Shown one piece after another: positions 1 to 9,540 of a stretch of DNA of 64,000 nt. The notes under the pieces were generated by a model. It did no database searches. It worked only from the letters and a program-made list of their open reading frames with translations, and was not told the origin of the DNA. The stretch comes from Natrinema versiforme (lineage in GTDB: Archaea; Halobacteriota; Halobacteria; Halobacteriales; Natrialbaceae). The translations under genes and the position numbers were made by a program. Positions within the stretch are counted from its first letter, which is position 1; each line of letters begins with the position of its first letter. The stretch lies in contig NZ_CP040330.1 in NCBI RefSeq assembly GCF_005576615.1, positions 124,001-188,000 of the forward strand, in the 5' to 3' direction.

Positions 1-212
1 CCAGTAGCGACTTCTTACCCGTCCGCGCGAAGCGACCCGCGACTCGAGCGATCGCCGATCTCGCCGATTGTCACACACCCCGTCGTCCCTTTCACCGGAT
101 TATCGACCGTTCAATCCCGCCCGAGCGGGGCCGACTCGCCTGAATCGAGCCAGACTCGTCAAAACGACCGTTCGCGTTTATCCGGGAACCCGTTCCTGAC
201 TCTCACGTGTCC

Positions 213-632
213 ATGACGATCCACCCAGATCGAACGACGCCGGTTTCGGATCGGTTTCACCTCGGGAGCGACGCCGCGATCGGCCGCCGCCCGCTCGCGC
301 GGGAGACGATCCGGCACGTCGTCGACAGCGACCGCCGGCGCGAAGTGGTCCGCTGCGTACTCGCCGCCGACGATCCGATCGCGTTGCGAACGCTGGTCGG
401 GCGACTCGCCGACGCCGAGCACGATCCGACGGTCGGGACGACGATCCACCGACTGCGCCAACGGATCCACACCTCGCTCTGTGAAACGCACCTCCCGCTG
501 CTCGAGGAACACGATATCATCCACTTCGATCGGGTGCGGAGCCTCGTCGGCCCGGCGGCCAACTGCGCCGCGTTCGACTCCCTCCTCGAGTTCGAGTCCC
601 TCGAGCGACCGATCGCCGCCCGACTCGAGTAG
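213..632 (+). CDS. DUF7344-type winged-helix regulator-like protein
   Basis: 139 residues. The pattern of an arginine-rich first helix, a middle helix (IALRTLVGRLAD) and the C-terminal motif RQRIHTSLCETHLPLLEEHD resembles the haloarchaeal DUF7344 family, an ArsR-like HTH module. In that family a short 'TSLxxTHLPxL' helix precedes a beta wing. No sensor or metal-binding domain is visible, so the ligand is unknown. An in-frame GTG lies six bases upstream at 207, but the ATG at 213 is preferred. The gene is convergent with hisG, with only 22 bp between stops. It probably acts as a small DNA-binding protein (inference); targets cannot be deduced from context. Confidence 0.75.
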   Translation: MTIHPDRTTPVSDRFHLGSDAAIGRRPLARETIRHVVDSDRRREVVRCVLAADDPIALRTLVGRLADAEHDPTVGTTIHRLRQRIHTSLCETHLPLLEEHDIIHFDRVRSLVGPAANCAAFDSLLEFESLERPIAARLE

Positions 633-654
633 CGCGGGCCGCGACCGCCCGCGA

Positions 655-1512
655 CTACTCGACGAGGCGCTCGATCTCGGTCACTAAAATATCGCTCGCG
701 CCGGCGTTTTTCACCTCAGTAATCGTCTCGAAGACATCTCCCTCGTCGACGACGGCGTGGACCGCGACCTTCGCCCCGTCGTCCTCGTCGGCGATGTCCA
801 TGATCGTCGGCCCGCCCAGCCCCGGGATGACATCGCGGACGGCCTCGAGTCGATCCCGCGGCACGTTCATCATCAGGTAGCGCTTGCCCTCGGCGTGTTT
901 GACCGAGGAGAGCGCGGTCCGGACTTCGCCGATCTTCGGCTCGTCGAGGACGTCCTCGCGACCGAACAGGCGAACCGAACTCGAGAGGACCTCGTCGACG
1001 ACGGCTAGCCGGTTCATCTTCAGCGTGGTCCCGGTGCTCGTGATGTCGACGATGGCGTCGGCCATCTCCACGTGGGGCGTGAGTTCCGTCGCGCCCGAGA
1101 CCTCGACGATGTCGGGATCGACGCCGGTCTCGGCGAAGAAGTCCGCCGTGATGTTTGGGAACTCGGTTGCGACGGTCTTGCCCGCCAGATCCTCGACGCC
1201 GTCGATGCCGCCGTCTTCCGGGGCCGCGAGCACCAGCCGACAGCGCCCGAACTCGAGGTCGAGCAGTTCCGAGACGTTGTCGACGCGCGCTTCTTGCACC
1301 TGATCGAAGCCCGTGATCCCGAGGTCGGCCGCGCCGTCGGAGACGTACTCCGGGATGTCGGCCGCGCGGGCGAACAGCACGGTCACGTCGGGATCGACGG
1401 TGTCCGCGTAGAGCTTCCGGTCGGCCCCGTTCTCGAGGTGGAGCCCCGCCCGCTCGAGGAGGTCGATCGTCGGCTCGTGCAGGCGGCCCTTGTTGGGAAC
1501 GGCGATTCGCAT
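655..1512 (-). CDS. hisG: ATP phosphoribosyltransferase, long form
   Basis: First enzyme of histidine biosynthesis, joining ATP and PRPP to give phosphoribosyl-ATP in the cytoplasm. The 285-residue protein starts [11 protein letters not shown], the typical HisG N-terminus. It continues with the phosphate-binding region ([17 protein letters not shown]) and a C-terminal regulatory domain of about 75 residues (from [14 protein letters not shown]), so it is the long, histidine-inhibited form that needs no HisZ. An open frame extends 101 codons upstream to 1815, but that extension is Arg/Pro-rich and overlaps the divergent copper ATPase; the ATG at 1512 fits the family exactly. No other his genes are adjacent, as is usual in haloarchaea where his genes are scattered. 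Confidence 0.96.
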   Translation of the reverse strand: MRIAVPNKGRLHEPTIDLLERAGLHLENGADRKLYADTVDPDVTVLFARAADIPEYVSDGAADLGITGFDQVQEARVDNVSELLDLEFGRCRLVLAAPEDGGIDGVEDLAGKTVATEFPNITADFFAETGVDPDIVEVSGATELTPHVEMADAIVDITSTGTTLKMNRLAVVDEVLSSSVRLFGREDVLDEPKIGEVRTALSSVKHAEGKRYLMMNVPRDRLEAVRDVIPGLGGPTIMDIADEDDGAKVAVHAVVDEGDVFETITEVKNAGASDILVTEIERLVE

Positions 1513-1631
1513 ATGCTGGCCCCTTGGCGGCGGCGGGGGAATTGTCTTTTCATCCGGGCGAGTCGCCGGTTCGGCCCGTTTCGGCGGCTGCCACCCCCAG
1601 TCCCTTGGGCCTCGGCGGCGTAGTGGTTCCG

Positions 1632-3974
1632 ATGGACGACCACGACCACCGATCCGAGGACGGCTCGGAGACGGCCGATACCGGTCCTGGCGACGATCGG
1701 ACCGATCGGACGAAGGAGTCGCTGCTCGAGGACGAGGCCGACGACGCCGAACGGGGGCGAGACGAGATCCGCGACCGGCACGAACAGGGGGAGGCCCGCG
1801 CCGGTCACGGTACACGCAGCCCGGACGGTCACGACGCCGGCGGTGCTCACGGTGATAGCGGTCACGAAGACGGCGGAGACGGCAGGCACGGCGACCACGG
1901 TGGCGGCATGCACGCCGGTCACGAAACGATGTTCCGACGGCGGTTTTTCGTCTCCGTGCTGCTCTCGGTTCCCGTCTTGCTCTACAGCGAGACGCTGCAG
2001 GACTGGCTCGGCTTTTCGATGCCGGCGTTTCCCGGCAGCGAGTGGCTCACCCCCGTCTTCGCGGTGATCGTCTTCGCCTACGGCGGGGTTCCCTTCCTCA
2101 GAATGGCCGTTCCGGAACTACGCGACCGCGCGCCCGGGATGATGACGCTCATCTCGATGGCGATCACCGTCGCCTTCGTCTACAGCCTCGCGAGCGTCGT
2201 CGTCCCCGCAGAGTCGGCCTTCTTCTGGGAACTCGTGACGCTGATCGACATCATGCTGCTCGGCCACTGGATCGAAATGCGCTCGGTTCGGCGGGCCTCG
2301 AGCGCGCTGGACGAACTGGCGAAACTGATGCCCGACACCGCCGAGCGGATCACGGACGATGGCGAGACCGAGGCGGTTCCGGCGAGCGAACTCGAGGAGG
2401 GAGACCTCGTCCTCGTCCGGCCCGGCGCGAGCGTGCCGGCCGACGGCGTCGTCGAGGACGGCGAGTCGGACGTCAACGAGTCGATGATCACCGGCGAGTC
2501 GACGCCGGTTTCGAAGGGACCCGACGACGAGGTTATCGGCGGAACGGTCAACGGCGACGGCAGCCTCCGGGTGCGGATCAGCGCGACGGGCGAGGAGACG
2601 ACCCTGGCCGGCATCATGCGGCTGGTCGAGGAGGCGCAGGGTAGCGAGTCCCGGACGCAGGCGCTGGCCGACCGCGCGGCGGGCTGGCTGTTCTACGTCG
2701 CCCTCGGTGCGGCCGTCGTCACGGCGATCGCGTGGACGATCGCGACGGGATTCGATTCGGCGGTGATCGAACGCGTCGTCACCGTCCTCGTCATCGCCTG
2801 CCCGCACGCCCTCGGGCTGGCGATCCCCTTGGTGGTCGCGATCAACACCTCGCTGGCCGCGCGCAACGGGATGCTCGTCCGGGACCGAATCGCGATGGAG
2901 CGGGCCCGGACCCTCGATACCGTCGTCTTCGACAAGACCGGGACGCTCACCGAGGGCGAACAGGGCGTGGTCGATATCGCGACCGTCGACGGCGTCTCCG
3001 CGGACGAGGCGATCGCGCTGGCGGCCACCGTCGAGGGCGACTCCGAACACATGATCGCCCGAGCGATCCGCGAGGCGGCCGACGAGCGCGGCCTCGAGCG
3101 GGGAACTGCTACCGATTTCGAGGCGCTGAAAGGCAAAGGGGTTCGCGCGACGGTCGACGGGGCGGCGCTCCGCGCCGCCGGACTGTCTCGCGGCGACGAG
3201 CCGCGAGACGGGGAGCGAGTCTACGTCGGCGGGCCGAACTTGCTCTCGGAACTCGAGGGCGACGTTCCGGCGGCGCTCGAGCGATTTGCCGACAGAGCCG
3301 GTGAGAACGCGCAGACGGTCGTTTATGTAATCCGCGAGGGCGAGCAGATCGCCGCATTCGCGCTTGCGGACGTGATCCGCGAGGAGAGCTACCGGGTCGT
3401 CGACGCGCTCCACGAACTGGGACTCGAGGTGGCGATGCTGACCGGGGATTCCGAAGACGTGGCTCGAGCGGTCGCGGCCGATCTCGGGATCGACACGGTC
3501 TTCGCCGAGGTGTTGCCCGAGGACAAGGACGAGAAGATCACGGAGCTACAGGAGCAGGGCAAAACCGTCGCGATGGTCGGCGACGGGGTCAACGACGCGC
3601 CGGCGCTCACCAGAGCCGACATCGGCATCGCGATCGGGAGCGGGACGGACGTGGCCGTCCAGTCGGCGGACATCATCCTCGTCAAGAACAATCCGATGGA
3701 CGCGGTCCGACTCGTCAAGTTGAGTCGCGCGAGCTACCGGAAGATGCAACAGAACCTCGTCTGGGCCGCGGGCTACAACGTCTTCGCGCTCCCGCTGGCG
3801 GCCGGCGTCCTCGCGCCGATCGGCATCCTCCTCTCGCCCGCGGTCGGCGCGTTGCTCATGTCGCTCAGCACGGTGATCGTCGCGATCAACGCGCAGTTCC
3901 TCCGCCGGACCGACCTCTCCGTGCCGAGCCTGTCGGGAGTTGCCGCGCCGCGGGAACCCCAGCCGGCTGACTGA
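1632..3974 (+). CDS. copB: Heavy-metal P1B-ATPase, CopB-like with CPH motif
   Basis: 780-residue membrane ATPase that exports a soft metal, probably copper or silver. The first 98 residues are histidine-rich (H4, H6, H50, H59, H67, H73, H78, H86, H89, H94, H97) in place of a CxxC metal-binding domain. TGES is the actuator loop, C390-P-H392 the membrane metal site, D434 in DKTGT the phosphorylated aspartate and [10 protein letters not shown] the hinge. CPH is the signature of CopB-type (P1B-3) pumps, while CPC marks CopA. The ATG at 1632 is chosen because an upstream extension (from 1524) overlaps the divergent hisG promoter. It lies convergent with a CopZ-like chaperone and 1 kb from CopA, making a two-pump copper island. 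I see no copy of the copper-island palindrome in the 119 bp in front of it. Confidence 0.93.
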   Translation: MDDHDHRSEDGSETADTGPGDDRTDRTKESLLEDEADDAERGRDEIRDRHEQGEARAGHGTRSPDGHDAGGAHGDSGHEDGGDGRHGDHGGGMHAGHETMFRRRFFVSVLLSVPVLLYSETLQDWLGFSMPAFPGSEWLTPVFAVIVFAYGGVPFLRMAVPELRDRAPGMMTLISMAITVAFVYSLASVVVPAESAFFWELVTLIDIMLLGHWIEMRSVRRASSALDELAKLMPDTAERITDDGETEAVPASELEEGDLVLVRPGASVPADGVVEDGESDVNESMITGESTPVSKGPDDEVIGGTVNGDGSLRVRISATGEETTLAGIMRLVEEAQGSESRTQALADRAAGWLFYVALGAAVVTAIAWTIATGFDSAVIERVVTVLVIACPHALGLAIPLVVAINTSLAARNGMLVRDRIAMERARTLDTVVFDKTGTLTEGEQGVVDIATVDGVSADEAIALAATVEGDSEHMIARAIREAADERGLERGTATDFEALKGKGVRATVDGAALRAAGLSRGDEPRDGERVYVGGPNLLSELEGDVPAALERFADRAGENAQTVVYVIREGEQIAAFALADVIREESYRVVDALHELGLEVAMLTGDSEDVARAVAADLGIDTVFAEVLPEDKDEKITELQEQGKTVAMVGDGVNDAPALTRADIGIAIGSGTDVAVQSADIILVKNNPMDAVRLVKLSRASYRKMQQNLVWAAGYNVFALPLAAGVLAPIGILLSPAVGALLMSLSTVIVAINAQFLRRTDLSVPSLSGVAAPREPQPAD

Positions 3975-3978
3975 CACT

Positions 3979-4176
3979 CTACGCCGACGCGTCGTAGCCG
4001 GCCTCGTCGACCGCGCGAACCAGTTCCTGCGGGTCCGCGTCGCCGTCGACGGTGGCCCGCTCCGCCTCGCGGTCGACGTCGACCGATTCGACGCCCGAGA
4101 CGCCCTCGAGTGCGTCTTCGACGGTCTGTTCGCAGTGTTCACAGGACATGCCTTCGACGGTGATGGTTCGACTCAT
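3979..4176 (-). CDS. copZ: CopZ-like copper chaperone (HMA domain)
   Basis: 65-residue single heavy-metal-associated domain: MSRTITVEGMSCEHC gives the beta-alpha-beta fold with the metal-binding GMSCEHC motif, and the C-terminus carries the family's AGYD turn. Such proteins carry Cu(I) in the cytosol and hand it to the N-terminal HMA domains of CopA. The reading frame is open upstream to 4257, but that extension lacks HMA similarity and covers the regulatory palindrome, so the ATG at 4176 is used. It is divergent from the AsnC/TRASH regulator and its stop lies 4 bp past the copB stop. Joint control with the regulator through the shared intergenic region is likely (inference). Confidence 0.92.
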   Translation of the reverse strand: MSRTITVEGMSCEHCEQTVEDALEGVSGVESVDVDREAERATVDGDADPQELVRAVDEAGYDASA

Positions 4177-4213
4177 AGTGGACCATAGGGGCGTCCGGTC
4201 TTTGTGCGTTACT

Positions 4214-4260
4214 GCTTTCGATGGTAACGCGATCGGAGGATCAGCTTTCGATTCCAAAGC
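4214..4260. promoter_or_regulatory. Candidate copper-regulator operator
   Basis: Between the divergent chaperone and regulator genes lies GCTTTCGA-T-TCCAAAGC (4244-4260), a 17-bp palindrome with 7 of 8 arm positions matched. The half-site GCTTTCGAT is repeated 30 bp upstream (4214-4222), about three helical turns away. The palindrome ends about 8 bp before a TATA-like CTATATTC (4268-4275) that sits a normal distance from the regulator ATG at 4303. A closely matching palindrome precedes copA. Role inferred. Confidence 0.55.
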
Positions 4261-4302
4261 GACGGTCGCTATATTCTTTGCTCCTGCGTTCGAACCGGAC
4301 GT

Positions 4303-4890
4303 ATGCGCGACCTCGATGAGACCGATATGCAGATCCTGCGGCTGCTGGGCGAGGATGCCCGCCGGCCGTACAGCGAAATCGCCGAGCGCGTCGACCTCTC
4401 CGGACCCGCCGTCTCCGACCGCGTCCAGCGCCTCGAGGAGGCGGGCGTTATCAACGGCTTCACCGTCGACGTGGACCAGTCACAGCTCCGGGCGGGGGTG
4501 CCGGTGTTCGTCCGGGCGACCGTTCCCGCGGCTGCCGTCGACGACTGCAGAGCGGCCGTCGCGGATTCCGACGCCGTCGAACACGTGTTCGTCACCGCCG
4601 ACGGCGAAATCTGGTTCTACGCCCGCGCACAAGTCCAGCGCGTCCGCGAGTGGCTCGAGGGACTCCTGCCCGCCGACGGCGTCGAGTACGACGTGACGCT
4701 GGTCGACGACGCGGAGTGGACGCCCTCGCTCGAGGGGACGCAGTTCGCGCTCACCTGCGCGGAGTGTGGCAATACGGTCGACAGCGAGGGCGAGTCGACT
4801 CGAATCGATAGCGAGGTGTACCACTTCTGCTGTCCGTCCTGTCGAGGCCGGTTCGAAGATCGGTACGACCGGTTCGAGGCGGGCGCCTGA
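4303..4890 (+). CDS. Lrp/AsnC-family copper regulator with TRASH domain
   Basis: 195 residues. Residues 3-60 form an AsnC-type helix-turn-helix (DETDMQILRLLGEDAR...GPAVSDRVQRLEEAGVI). Residues 62-135 are a short RAM-like ligand domain. Residues 150-190 are a TRASH metal-binding knuckle with C152-x2-C155 and C176, C177, C180. The architecture is that of the Halobacterium copper-responsive Lrp-TRASH regulator that controls the yvgX copper ATPase (established knowledge). It sits between the chaperone and CopA genes, with a TATA-like CTATATTC about 30 bp upstream of the ATG, suggesting a nearly leaderless mRNA. It probably senses Cu(I) through the TRASH cysteines and activates or derepresses copA and copZ. 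The palindromes at 4244 and 4890 are candidate binding sites. Confidence 0.92.
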   Translation: MRDLDETDMQILRLLGEDARRPYSEIAERVDLSGPAVSDRVQRLEEAGVINGFTVDVDQSQLRAGVPVFVRATVPAAAVDDCRAAVADSDAVEHVFVTADGEIWFYARAQVQRVREWLEGLLPADGVEYDVTLVDDAEWTPSLEGTQFALTCAECGNTVDSEGESTRIDSEVYHFCCPSCRGRFEDRYDRFEAGA

Positions 4891-4906
4891 CTTTCGACTC
4901 GAAGGT
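4890..4906. promoter_or_regulatory. Candidate copper-regulator operator upstream of copA
   Basis: ACTTTCGA-C-TCGAAGGT is a 17-bp palindrome with 7 of 8 arm positions matched, starting at the last base of the regulator stop codon and 68 bp before the copA ATG. Over the 15 bp core it matches the 4245-4259 site at 12 positions. No strong TATA element is obvious between it and copA; a degenerate third copy (TTTCGATCAGCAAAG, near 4931-4945) lies closer to the gene. Confidence 0.55.
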
Positions 4907-4974
4907 TCTCGGCCCCGCACAGTTTGGATTTCGATCAGCAAAGGGGGTAAGACGGGAGCCCCTACTAGTTACCA

Positions 4975-7575
4975 ATGAGTACCCGGACCGCACACGTGGA
5001 CATCCGGGGCATGAGCTGTGCGAACTGTTCGCAGACGATCAGCGAGGCCCTGGAGTCCCGAGACGGCGTGGCGGAAGCGACCGCCAACTTCGCGACCGAC
5101 GATGGAACCGTCGAGTACGATCCCGAGACGATCTCGCTGGCCGAGATCTACGAGGCGATCGACGAGGCCGGCTACGAAGCCGACCGCGCGAGTCGCTCGA
5201 TCGGGATCACGGACATGAGCTGTGCGAACTGCGCCGAAACCAACGAGGCTGCCCTCGAGGACGTACCCGGCGTCATCGACGCGGAGGTCAACTACGCCAC
5301 CGACGAGGCGACCGTCGAGTACAACCCGTCGGACGTCTCGCTCGAGGCCCTCTACGCGGCCATCGAGTCGGCCGGCTACACGCCGGTCCGCGACGAGGGC
5401 GACGCGGAGGAGTCGGATCAGGATCGGCGCAACGCGGCCCGGCAGGCCGAGATCCGCAAACAGCGCCGGCTGACGATCTTCGGCGCGGTGCTTTCGGCCC
5501 CGTTCCTGTTCTTCCTCGCCGACACGTTCCTGCTCGGCGGGACCTACGTTCCGGAGACGGTCTTCGGCGTCTCCTTCGGCTGGGTCGAGTTCCTGCTCGC
5601 CACCCCGGTCTACGTCCTGCTGGGCCGCGAATTCCTCGAGAACTCCTACACAGCGCTTGCGAAGAACCGGACCGCCAACATGGACGTGCTGATCGCGCTC
5701 GGCTCCTCGACGGCGTACCTCTACAGCCTCGTGGTCCTGCTGGATCTGCTGGCGGGCAATCTCTACTTCGACACCGCCGCGATGATCCTCGTGTTCATCA
5801 CGCTGGGGAACTACCTCGAGGCGCGTTCGAAAGGACAGGCGAGCGACGCCCTCCGGAAACTCCTCGAGATGGAGGCCGAGACGGCCACGCTGGTCGACGA
5901 GGACGGGACCGAACGGGAGGTCGACCTCGAGGACGTCGCGGTCGGCGACCGGATGAAAGTCCGGCCCGGCGAGAAGGTGCCGACGGACGGCGTCGTCGTG
6001 GACGGCCAGTCCGCGGTCGACGAGTCGATGGTCACCGGCGAGTCCGTCCCCGTCGAGAAGGAGGCGGGCGACGAGGTGATCGGCTCGACGATCAACGAGA
6101 ACGGCGTACTGGTCGTCGAGGCGACTAAGGTCGGCTCGGACACGGCCCTGCAGGGGATCGTCCAGACCGTCAAGGAGGCCCAGTCGCGCCAGCCGGACAT
6201 CCAGAACCTCGCCGACCGCATCTCGGCGTATTTCGTCCCCGCGGTCATCCTCAACGCCCTGTTCTGGGGGCTCGTCTGGTTCCTCTTCCCCGAGGCGCTC
6301 GCGGGTGTCGTCGACGCGGTGCCCGTGCTGGGGCTGGTCGGCGGCGGCCCCGCGGTCCTCTCGAAATTCGAGTTCGCGGTCGTCGTCTTCGCCTCCGCGG
6401 TGCTGATCGCCTGTCCCTGCGCGCTGGGGCTCGCCACGCCCGCCGCGACGATGGTCGGTTCCACGCTGGGCGCACAGAACGGCGTCCTGTTCAAGGGCGG
6501 CGACGTGCTCGAGCGGGCACGAGACGTCGATACCGTCGTCTTCGACAAGACCGGCACGCTGACGACCGGCGAGATGACGCTGACCGACGTGGTCGCGCTT
6601 GAGGCTGACGGCGATCGAGCAGCCGCTGACGGCGGCGAAACGGCGGCCGACGGCGGCGCGGTGGCGACTCGAGCGCGGCTCGACGAGAGCGAGGTGCTCC
6701 GTCTGGCCGCCAGCGCCGAGCGCAACAGCGAACACCCGCTCGCACAGGCTATCGCCCAGGGGGCCGAGGAACGCGGCCTCGAGCTAGCCGATCCCGAGGA
6801 CTTCGAGAACGTCCCCGGACAGGGCGTCCGGGCGACCCTCGAGGGCCGCGAGGTGCTGGTCGGCAACCGGCGGCTGCTCGAGGCGCGGGGCGTCGATCCC
6901 GCGCCCGCCGAAGACGAGATGGAGCGCCTCGAGCGCGAGGGCAAGACCGCGATGTTGGTCGCGGTCGACGGCGCGGTTGTGGGCGTGGTGGCCGACGCCG
7001 ACACTGTCAAGGAGAGTTCCGCCGACGCGGTCGGCGAACTGCGCGAGCGCGGTCTCGATGTCATGCTGATCACCGGCGACAACGAGCGGACGGCCCGCGC
7101 CGTCGCCGAGCGGGTCGGGATCGACCCCGACAACGTCCGGGCCGGCGTGTTGCCCGAGGACAAAGCCGACGCCCTCGAGGACATCCAGTCGACGGGCCGC
7201 AAGGCGATGATGGTCGGCGACGGGGTCAACGACGCGCCCGCACTCGCCGTCGCCCACGTCGGCACCGCTATCGGCTCCGGGACCGACGTGGCCATCGAGG
7301 CCGCGGACGTGACGCTGATGCGCGACGATCCGCTCGATGTTGTGAAGGCGATCCGCATCTCCGAGGCCACGCTGGCGAAGATCAAGCAGAACCTCGTCTG
7401 GGCACTCGGCTACAACACCGCGATGATCCCGCTTGCCTCGCTGGGCCTGCTCCAGCCAGTGCTCGCGGCCGGCGCGATGGCGTTATCGTCGGTGTCCGTG
7501 CTCTCGAACAGCCTGCTGTTCCGCCGGTACACACCGGACCGCGACTACGAACTGCTCGGCCGATTCCGCCGCTGA
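4975..7575 (+). CDS. copA: Copper-exporting P1B-1 ATPase CopA
   Basis: 866-residue Cu(I) export ATPase. Two N-terminal HMA domains carry GMSCANC (C15, C18) and DMSCANC (C83, C86). They are followed by the membrane region, the TGES actuator loop, the membrane Cu(I) motif C480-P-C482, D524 in DKTGT, a SEHPLA nucleotide-binding motif and [10 protein letters not shown]. An alanine/glycine/aspartate-rich insertion (about residues 543-563) lengthens the loop after the phosphorylation site. It uses ATP to push Cu(I) out of the cell, receiving it from the CopZ-like chaperone encoded at 3979. The start ATG follows the regulator gene by 84 bp, so copA could be read from its own promoter (palindrome at 4890) as well as through the regulator. 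Confidence 0.97.
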   Translation: MSTRTAHVDIRGMSCANCSQTISEALESRDGVAEATANFATDDGTVEYDPETISLAEIYEAIDEAGYEADRASRSIGITDMSCANCAETNEAALEDVPGVIDAEVNYATDEATVEYNPSDVSLEALYAAIESAGYTPVRDEGDAEESDQDRRNAARQAEIRKQRRLTIFGAVLSAPFLFFLADTFLLGGTYVPETVFGVSFGWVEFLLATPVYVLLGREFLENSYTALAKNRTANMDVLIALGSSTAYLYSLVVLLDLLAGNLYFDTAAMILVFITLGNYLEARSKGQASDALRKLLEMEAETATLVDEDGTEREVDLEDVAVGDRMKVRPGEKVPTDGVVVDGQSAVDESMVTGESVPVEKEAGDEVIGSTINENGVLVVEATKVGSDTALQGIVQTVKEAQSRQPDIQNLADRISAYFVPAVILNALFWGLVWFLFPEALAGVVDAVPVLGLVGGGPAVLSKFEFAVVVFASAVLIACPCALGLATPAATMVGSTLGAQNGVLFKGGDVLERARDVDTVVFDKTGTLTTGEMTLTDVVALEADGDRAAADGGETAADGGAVATRARLDESEVLRLAASAERNSEHPLAQAIAQGAEERGLELADPEDFENVPGQGVRATLEGREVLVGNRRLLEARGVDPAPAEDEMERLEREGKTAMLVAVDGAVVGVVADADTVKESSADAVGELRERGLDVMLITGDNERTARAVAERVGIDPDNVRAGVLPEDKADALEDIQSTGRKAMMVGDGVNDAPALAVAHVGTAIGSGTDVAIEAADVTLMRDDPLDVVKAIRISEATLAKIKQNLVWALGYNTAMIPLASLGLLQPVLAAGAMALSSVSVLSNSLLFRRYTPDRDYELLGRFRR

Positions 7576-7691
7576 TCGGTCCTCGAGCGGCTGCCGGCGC
7601 ATCGTTCCTCGAAGAAGAAGAAGTTCCGACGCGTCACGGCCCTCGAGCCTGAGTCGACGGCGCGCTCGAGGCGTCGTTACAGCGTCGTCGA

Positions 7692-8633
7692 CTATTCGTC
7701 AGTCTCGTCCGCTTCGGGCGCACCGTTTCCGTTCCCGCCGTTGCCGCGGTTCTCGTCTTCGTCGTCGCCTTCGTTCTCATCTTTCTTGTCGACATCGCGA
7801 ATCTCGACCTTGTCGCCCGTTCCGCTCTCGCTGATCACCGGCTTGAGGATGTACTTCCCGCTCTTGCCGGCTTTGTGGGGTGCGATGTCGTAGACGAAGT
7901 CGACCCGCTCGCCATCGCCGACGGTGAACTTCGAGTTGAGTTGGAGCTTGCTGCTCGGGAGTTTCACTCGCGTCGTACTCCCGTCGTTCAGGACGCCCTC
8001 GGTGTCGCTGACGTAGATGAAGACCTTCTCGTAGTCGCCGGCCGGGAGGTCGAACTCGTCGATCATCGAGGCGTTCGCGCCCTTCAGTTCGGTGAGGTCG
8101 ACCGTCCGTTCGTCGACGTCGTACTCGACCCACTCGTCACCGCCGTCGCCGTCCGCCTTGTCACCGTCTTTCTCATCGTCACCGTCCTCGTCTTTCCCGT
8201 CGCCGTCTTCTTCGTCCGTCTCTTCCCCGTCACTGTCGTTCTCACCGTCGCCGTCCGTTTGCGCTTCCCCTTCGGCGTCGGTTTCGTTCGCCGCGCCGTC
8301 GTCGGCTTCGTCCTCCTCGCCATCCGTCTCGTCGTCGGTCTCGTTCCCGTCGTCCGCATCGTCGCTCTCACCGTCCGTCTCGGACGACCCGCCGGCCTTC
8401 TTGAACCCGACCTTCGTGATCGTCACGTTCAGGTGTTCGAAGTCGTCGATTACGTTCGGTTCGTCGCTGACGTAGAAGGCGGCCGTTCCCATGCCGCCGT
8501 CACTCGAGTCGTCCACGCTCGAGGGATCGTCGCCTGCCGATTCGCTCGCCGGTTGTCCGCCCATGCCACCGGCACAGCCGGCGACGGCCACGAGAGCCGC
8601 GACCAGTATCAGTTGGATTGCGCGTCTGTTCAT
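7692..8633 (-). CDS. DUF4382 lipoprotein with large acidic insertion
   Basis: 313 residues. The N-terminus is a short signal with a lipobox (AVAGC, C20), so the protein should be lipid-anchored on the outer face of the membrane. The DUF4382 beta-sandwich begins at about residue 50 (GTAAFYVSDEPNVIDDFEHL), is interrupted by about 85 residues of Asp/Glu/Gly/Asn repeats (81-166, positions 8133-8393), and resumes at DEWVEYDVDERTVDLTELKG. A second acidic, glycine-rich tail follows residue 285. The domain's function is unknown; haloarchaeal members are usually predicted surface proteins. The gene is convergent with copA and does not obviously belong to the copper system. The insertion may extend the protein through the S-layer or bind cations (inference). 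Confidence 0.85.
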   Translation of the reverse strand: MNRRAIQLILVAALVAVAGCAGGMGGQPASESAGDDPSSVDDSSDGGMGTAAFYVSDEPNVIDDFEHLNVTITKVGFKKAGGSSETDGESDDADDGNETDDETDGEEDEADDGAANETDAEGEAQTDGDGENDSDGEETDEEDGDGKDEDGDDEKDGDKADGDGGDEWVEYDVDERTVDLTELKGANASMIDEFDLPAGDYEKVFIYVSDTEGVLNDGSTTRVKLPSSKLQLNSKFTVGDGERVDFVYDIAPHKAGKSGKYILKPVISESGTGDKVEIRDVDKKDENEGDDEDENRGNGGNGNGAPEADETDE

Positions 8634-8740
8634 ACCGAGTGACAGTCATCCGGCAGGGAAAAAGGGGGTCGACGGTTGGGGCCGTTCATATCGTTCAGCG
8701 GGCGAAACGGTCGAGACGGTGGCTCGGCCCCAACGGCGAG

Positions 8741-9418
8741 TCAGGGCGTGCTCAGGCCCTCGAGTCGTTCGGCGAACAGGGCCTCGAGCAGCGCGGGCGT
8801 GACGAAGGCCTCGACGAAGGCGGCGACGACCAATAGGAGCCAGCCGGCGAGCACGAGGAGGGCGGTCCGGTAGAGGTAGGGTTTGGTAAAGACCGCGTCG
8901 CGGCTACCCCGAATCCGCTGTCCGAACCGGTACAGGAGCCGGAAGCCGACGCCGGCGGCGATGAAGAGGGCGGGGAGTTCGAAGATCCCGTGGGGAAGGA
9001 GGCCCACGAGGATGTAATCGAGGCCGACGTTGGTGGCGACGGCGGCGCCGACGTTGCCGACGATGATCCCGTTGAACACCATCGCCCACGCGGTGAGGAG
9101 CCCGAGCGACAGCGCGCCGCCGATCGACAGGAAAAACGCCTGCGAGTTGTTCACCAGCAGGAATCGCGCTAACTCGAGTCCGCCGAACTCGTCGACATCC
9201 TCCGGGAAGAGACTCTCGCCGAGCAGGTCGGCGATGATCTCGAGCAGGTTGTAGCCGGCCGCCAAGAGGAGGACCCCGACGACGACGCCGAGCGCGAACA
9301 GGCCGGCCGCGAAGCCGACGTACCGGCGGTGTTCGTCCCATGCGTCGGCCAGCGCCGCCTGCGGCGGATAGCTGCTGAGAAAGCCGCCGCCCTCAGCGTG
9401 CGGCGATCGTTCGGTCAT
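8741..9418 (-). CDS. SpoIIM/DUF95-family membrane protein
   Basis: 225 residues with about five hydrophobic segments. The family core is recognisable: a first segment (YVGFAAGLFALGVVVGVLLL), a long extracytoplasmic stretch ending LFLLVNN-like (ARFLLVNNSQAFFLSIGGAL), and the loop FNGIIVGNVGAA followed by LLPHGIFELPALFIAAGVGFRL. The PHGxxE-type motif is characteristic of the stage II sporulation protein M family. In bacteria SpoIIM works in septal membrane migration; in archaea, which do not sporulate, its role is unknown. It is transcribed in the same direction as the DUF4382 lipoprotein, 107 bp upstream, but co-transcription is uncertain. Confidence 0.88.
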   Translation of the reverse strand: MTERSPHAEGGGFLSSYPPQAALADAWDEHRRYVGFAAGLFALGVVVGVLLLAAGYNLLEIIADLLGESLFPEDVDEFGGLELARFLLVNNSQAFFLSIGGALSLGLLTAWAMVFNGIIVGNVGAAVATNVGLDYILVGLLPHGIFELPALFIAAGVGFRLLYRFGQRIRGSRDAVFTKPYLYRTALLVLAGWLLLVVAAFVEAFVTPALLEALFAERLEGLSTP

Positions 9419-9540
9419 ACCGGCTATTCCGCGACCGAAATGTTAAATCCGCCGACTAGTCTCTATCCTCGTCGCGCCGGCGGCTGGCGGTGATCGTTCG
9501 AATCGACACAATAAGGCCGCCCGGCGAGAACCGTGTGGCA

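Noticed and set aside
1513-1631. Copper-regulator palindrome in the copB/hisG intergenic region
   Set aside because: Only weak matches (CTTTTCATCC) to the motif found upstream of copA and the regulator.
8133-8393. DNA tandem-repeat array or CRISPR-like element
   Set aside because: The repetition follows the codons of an acidic low-complexity protein segment and lacks constant repeat and spacer lengths.
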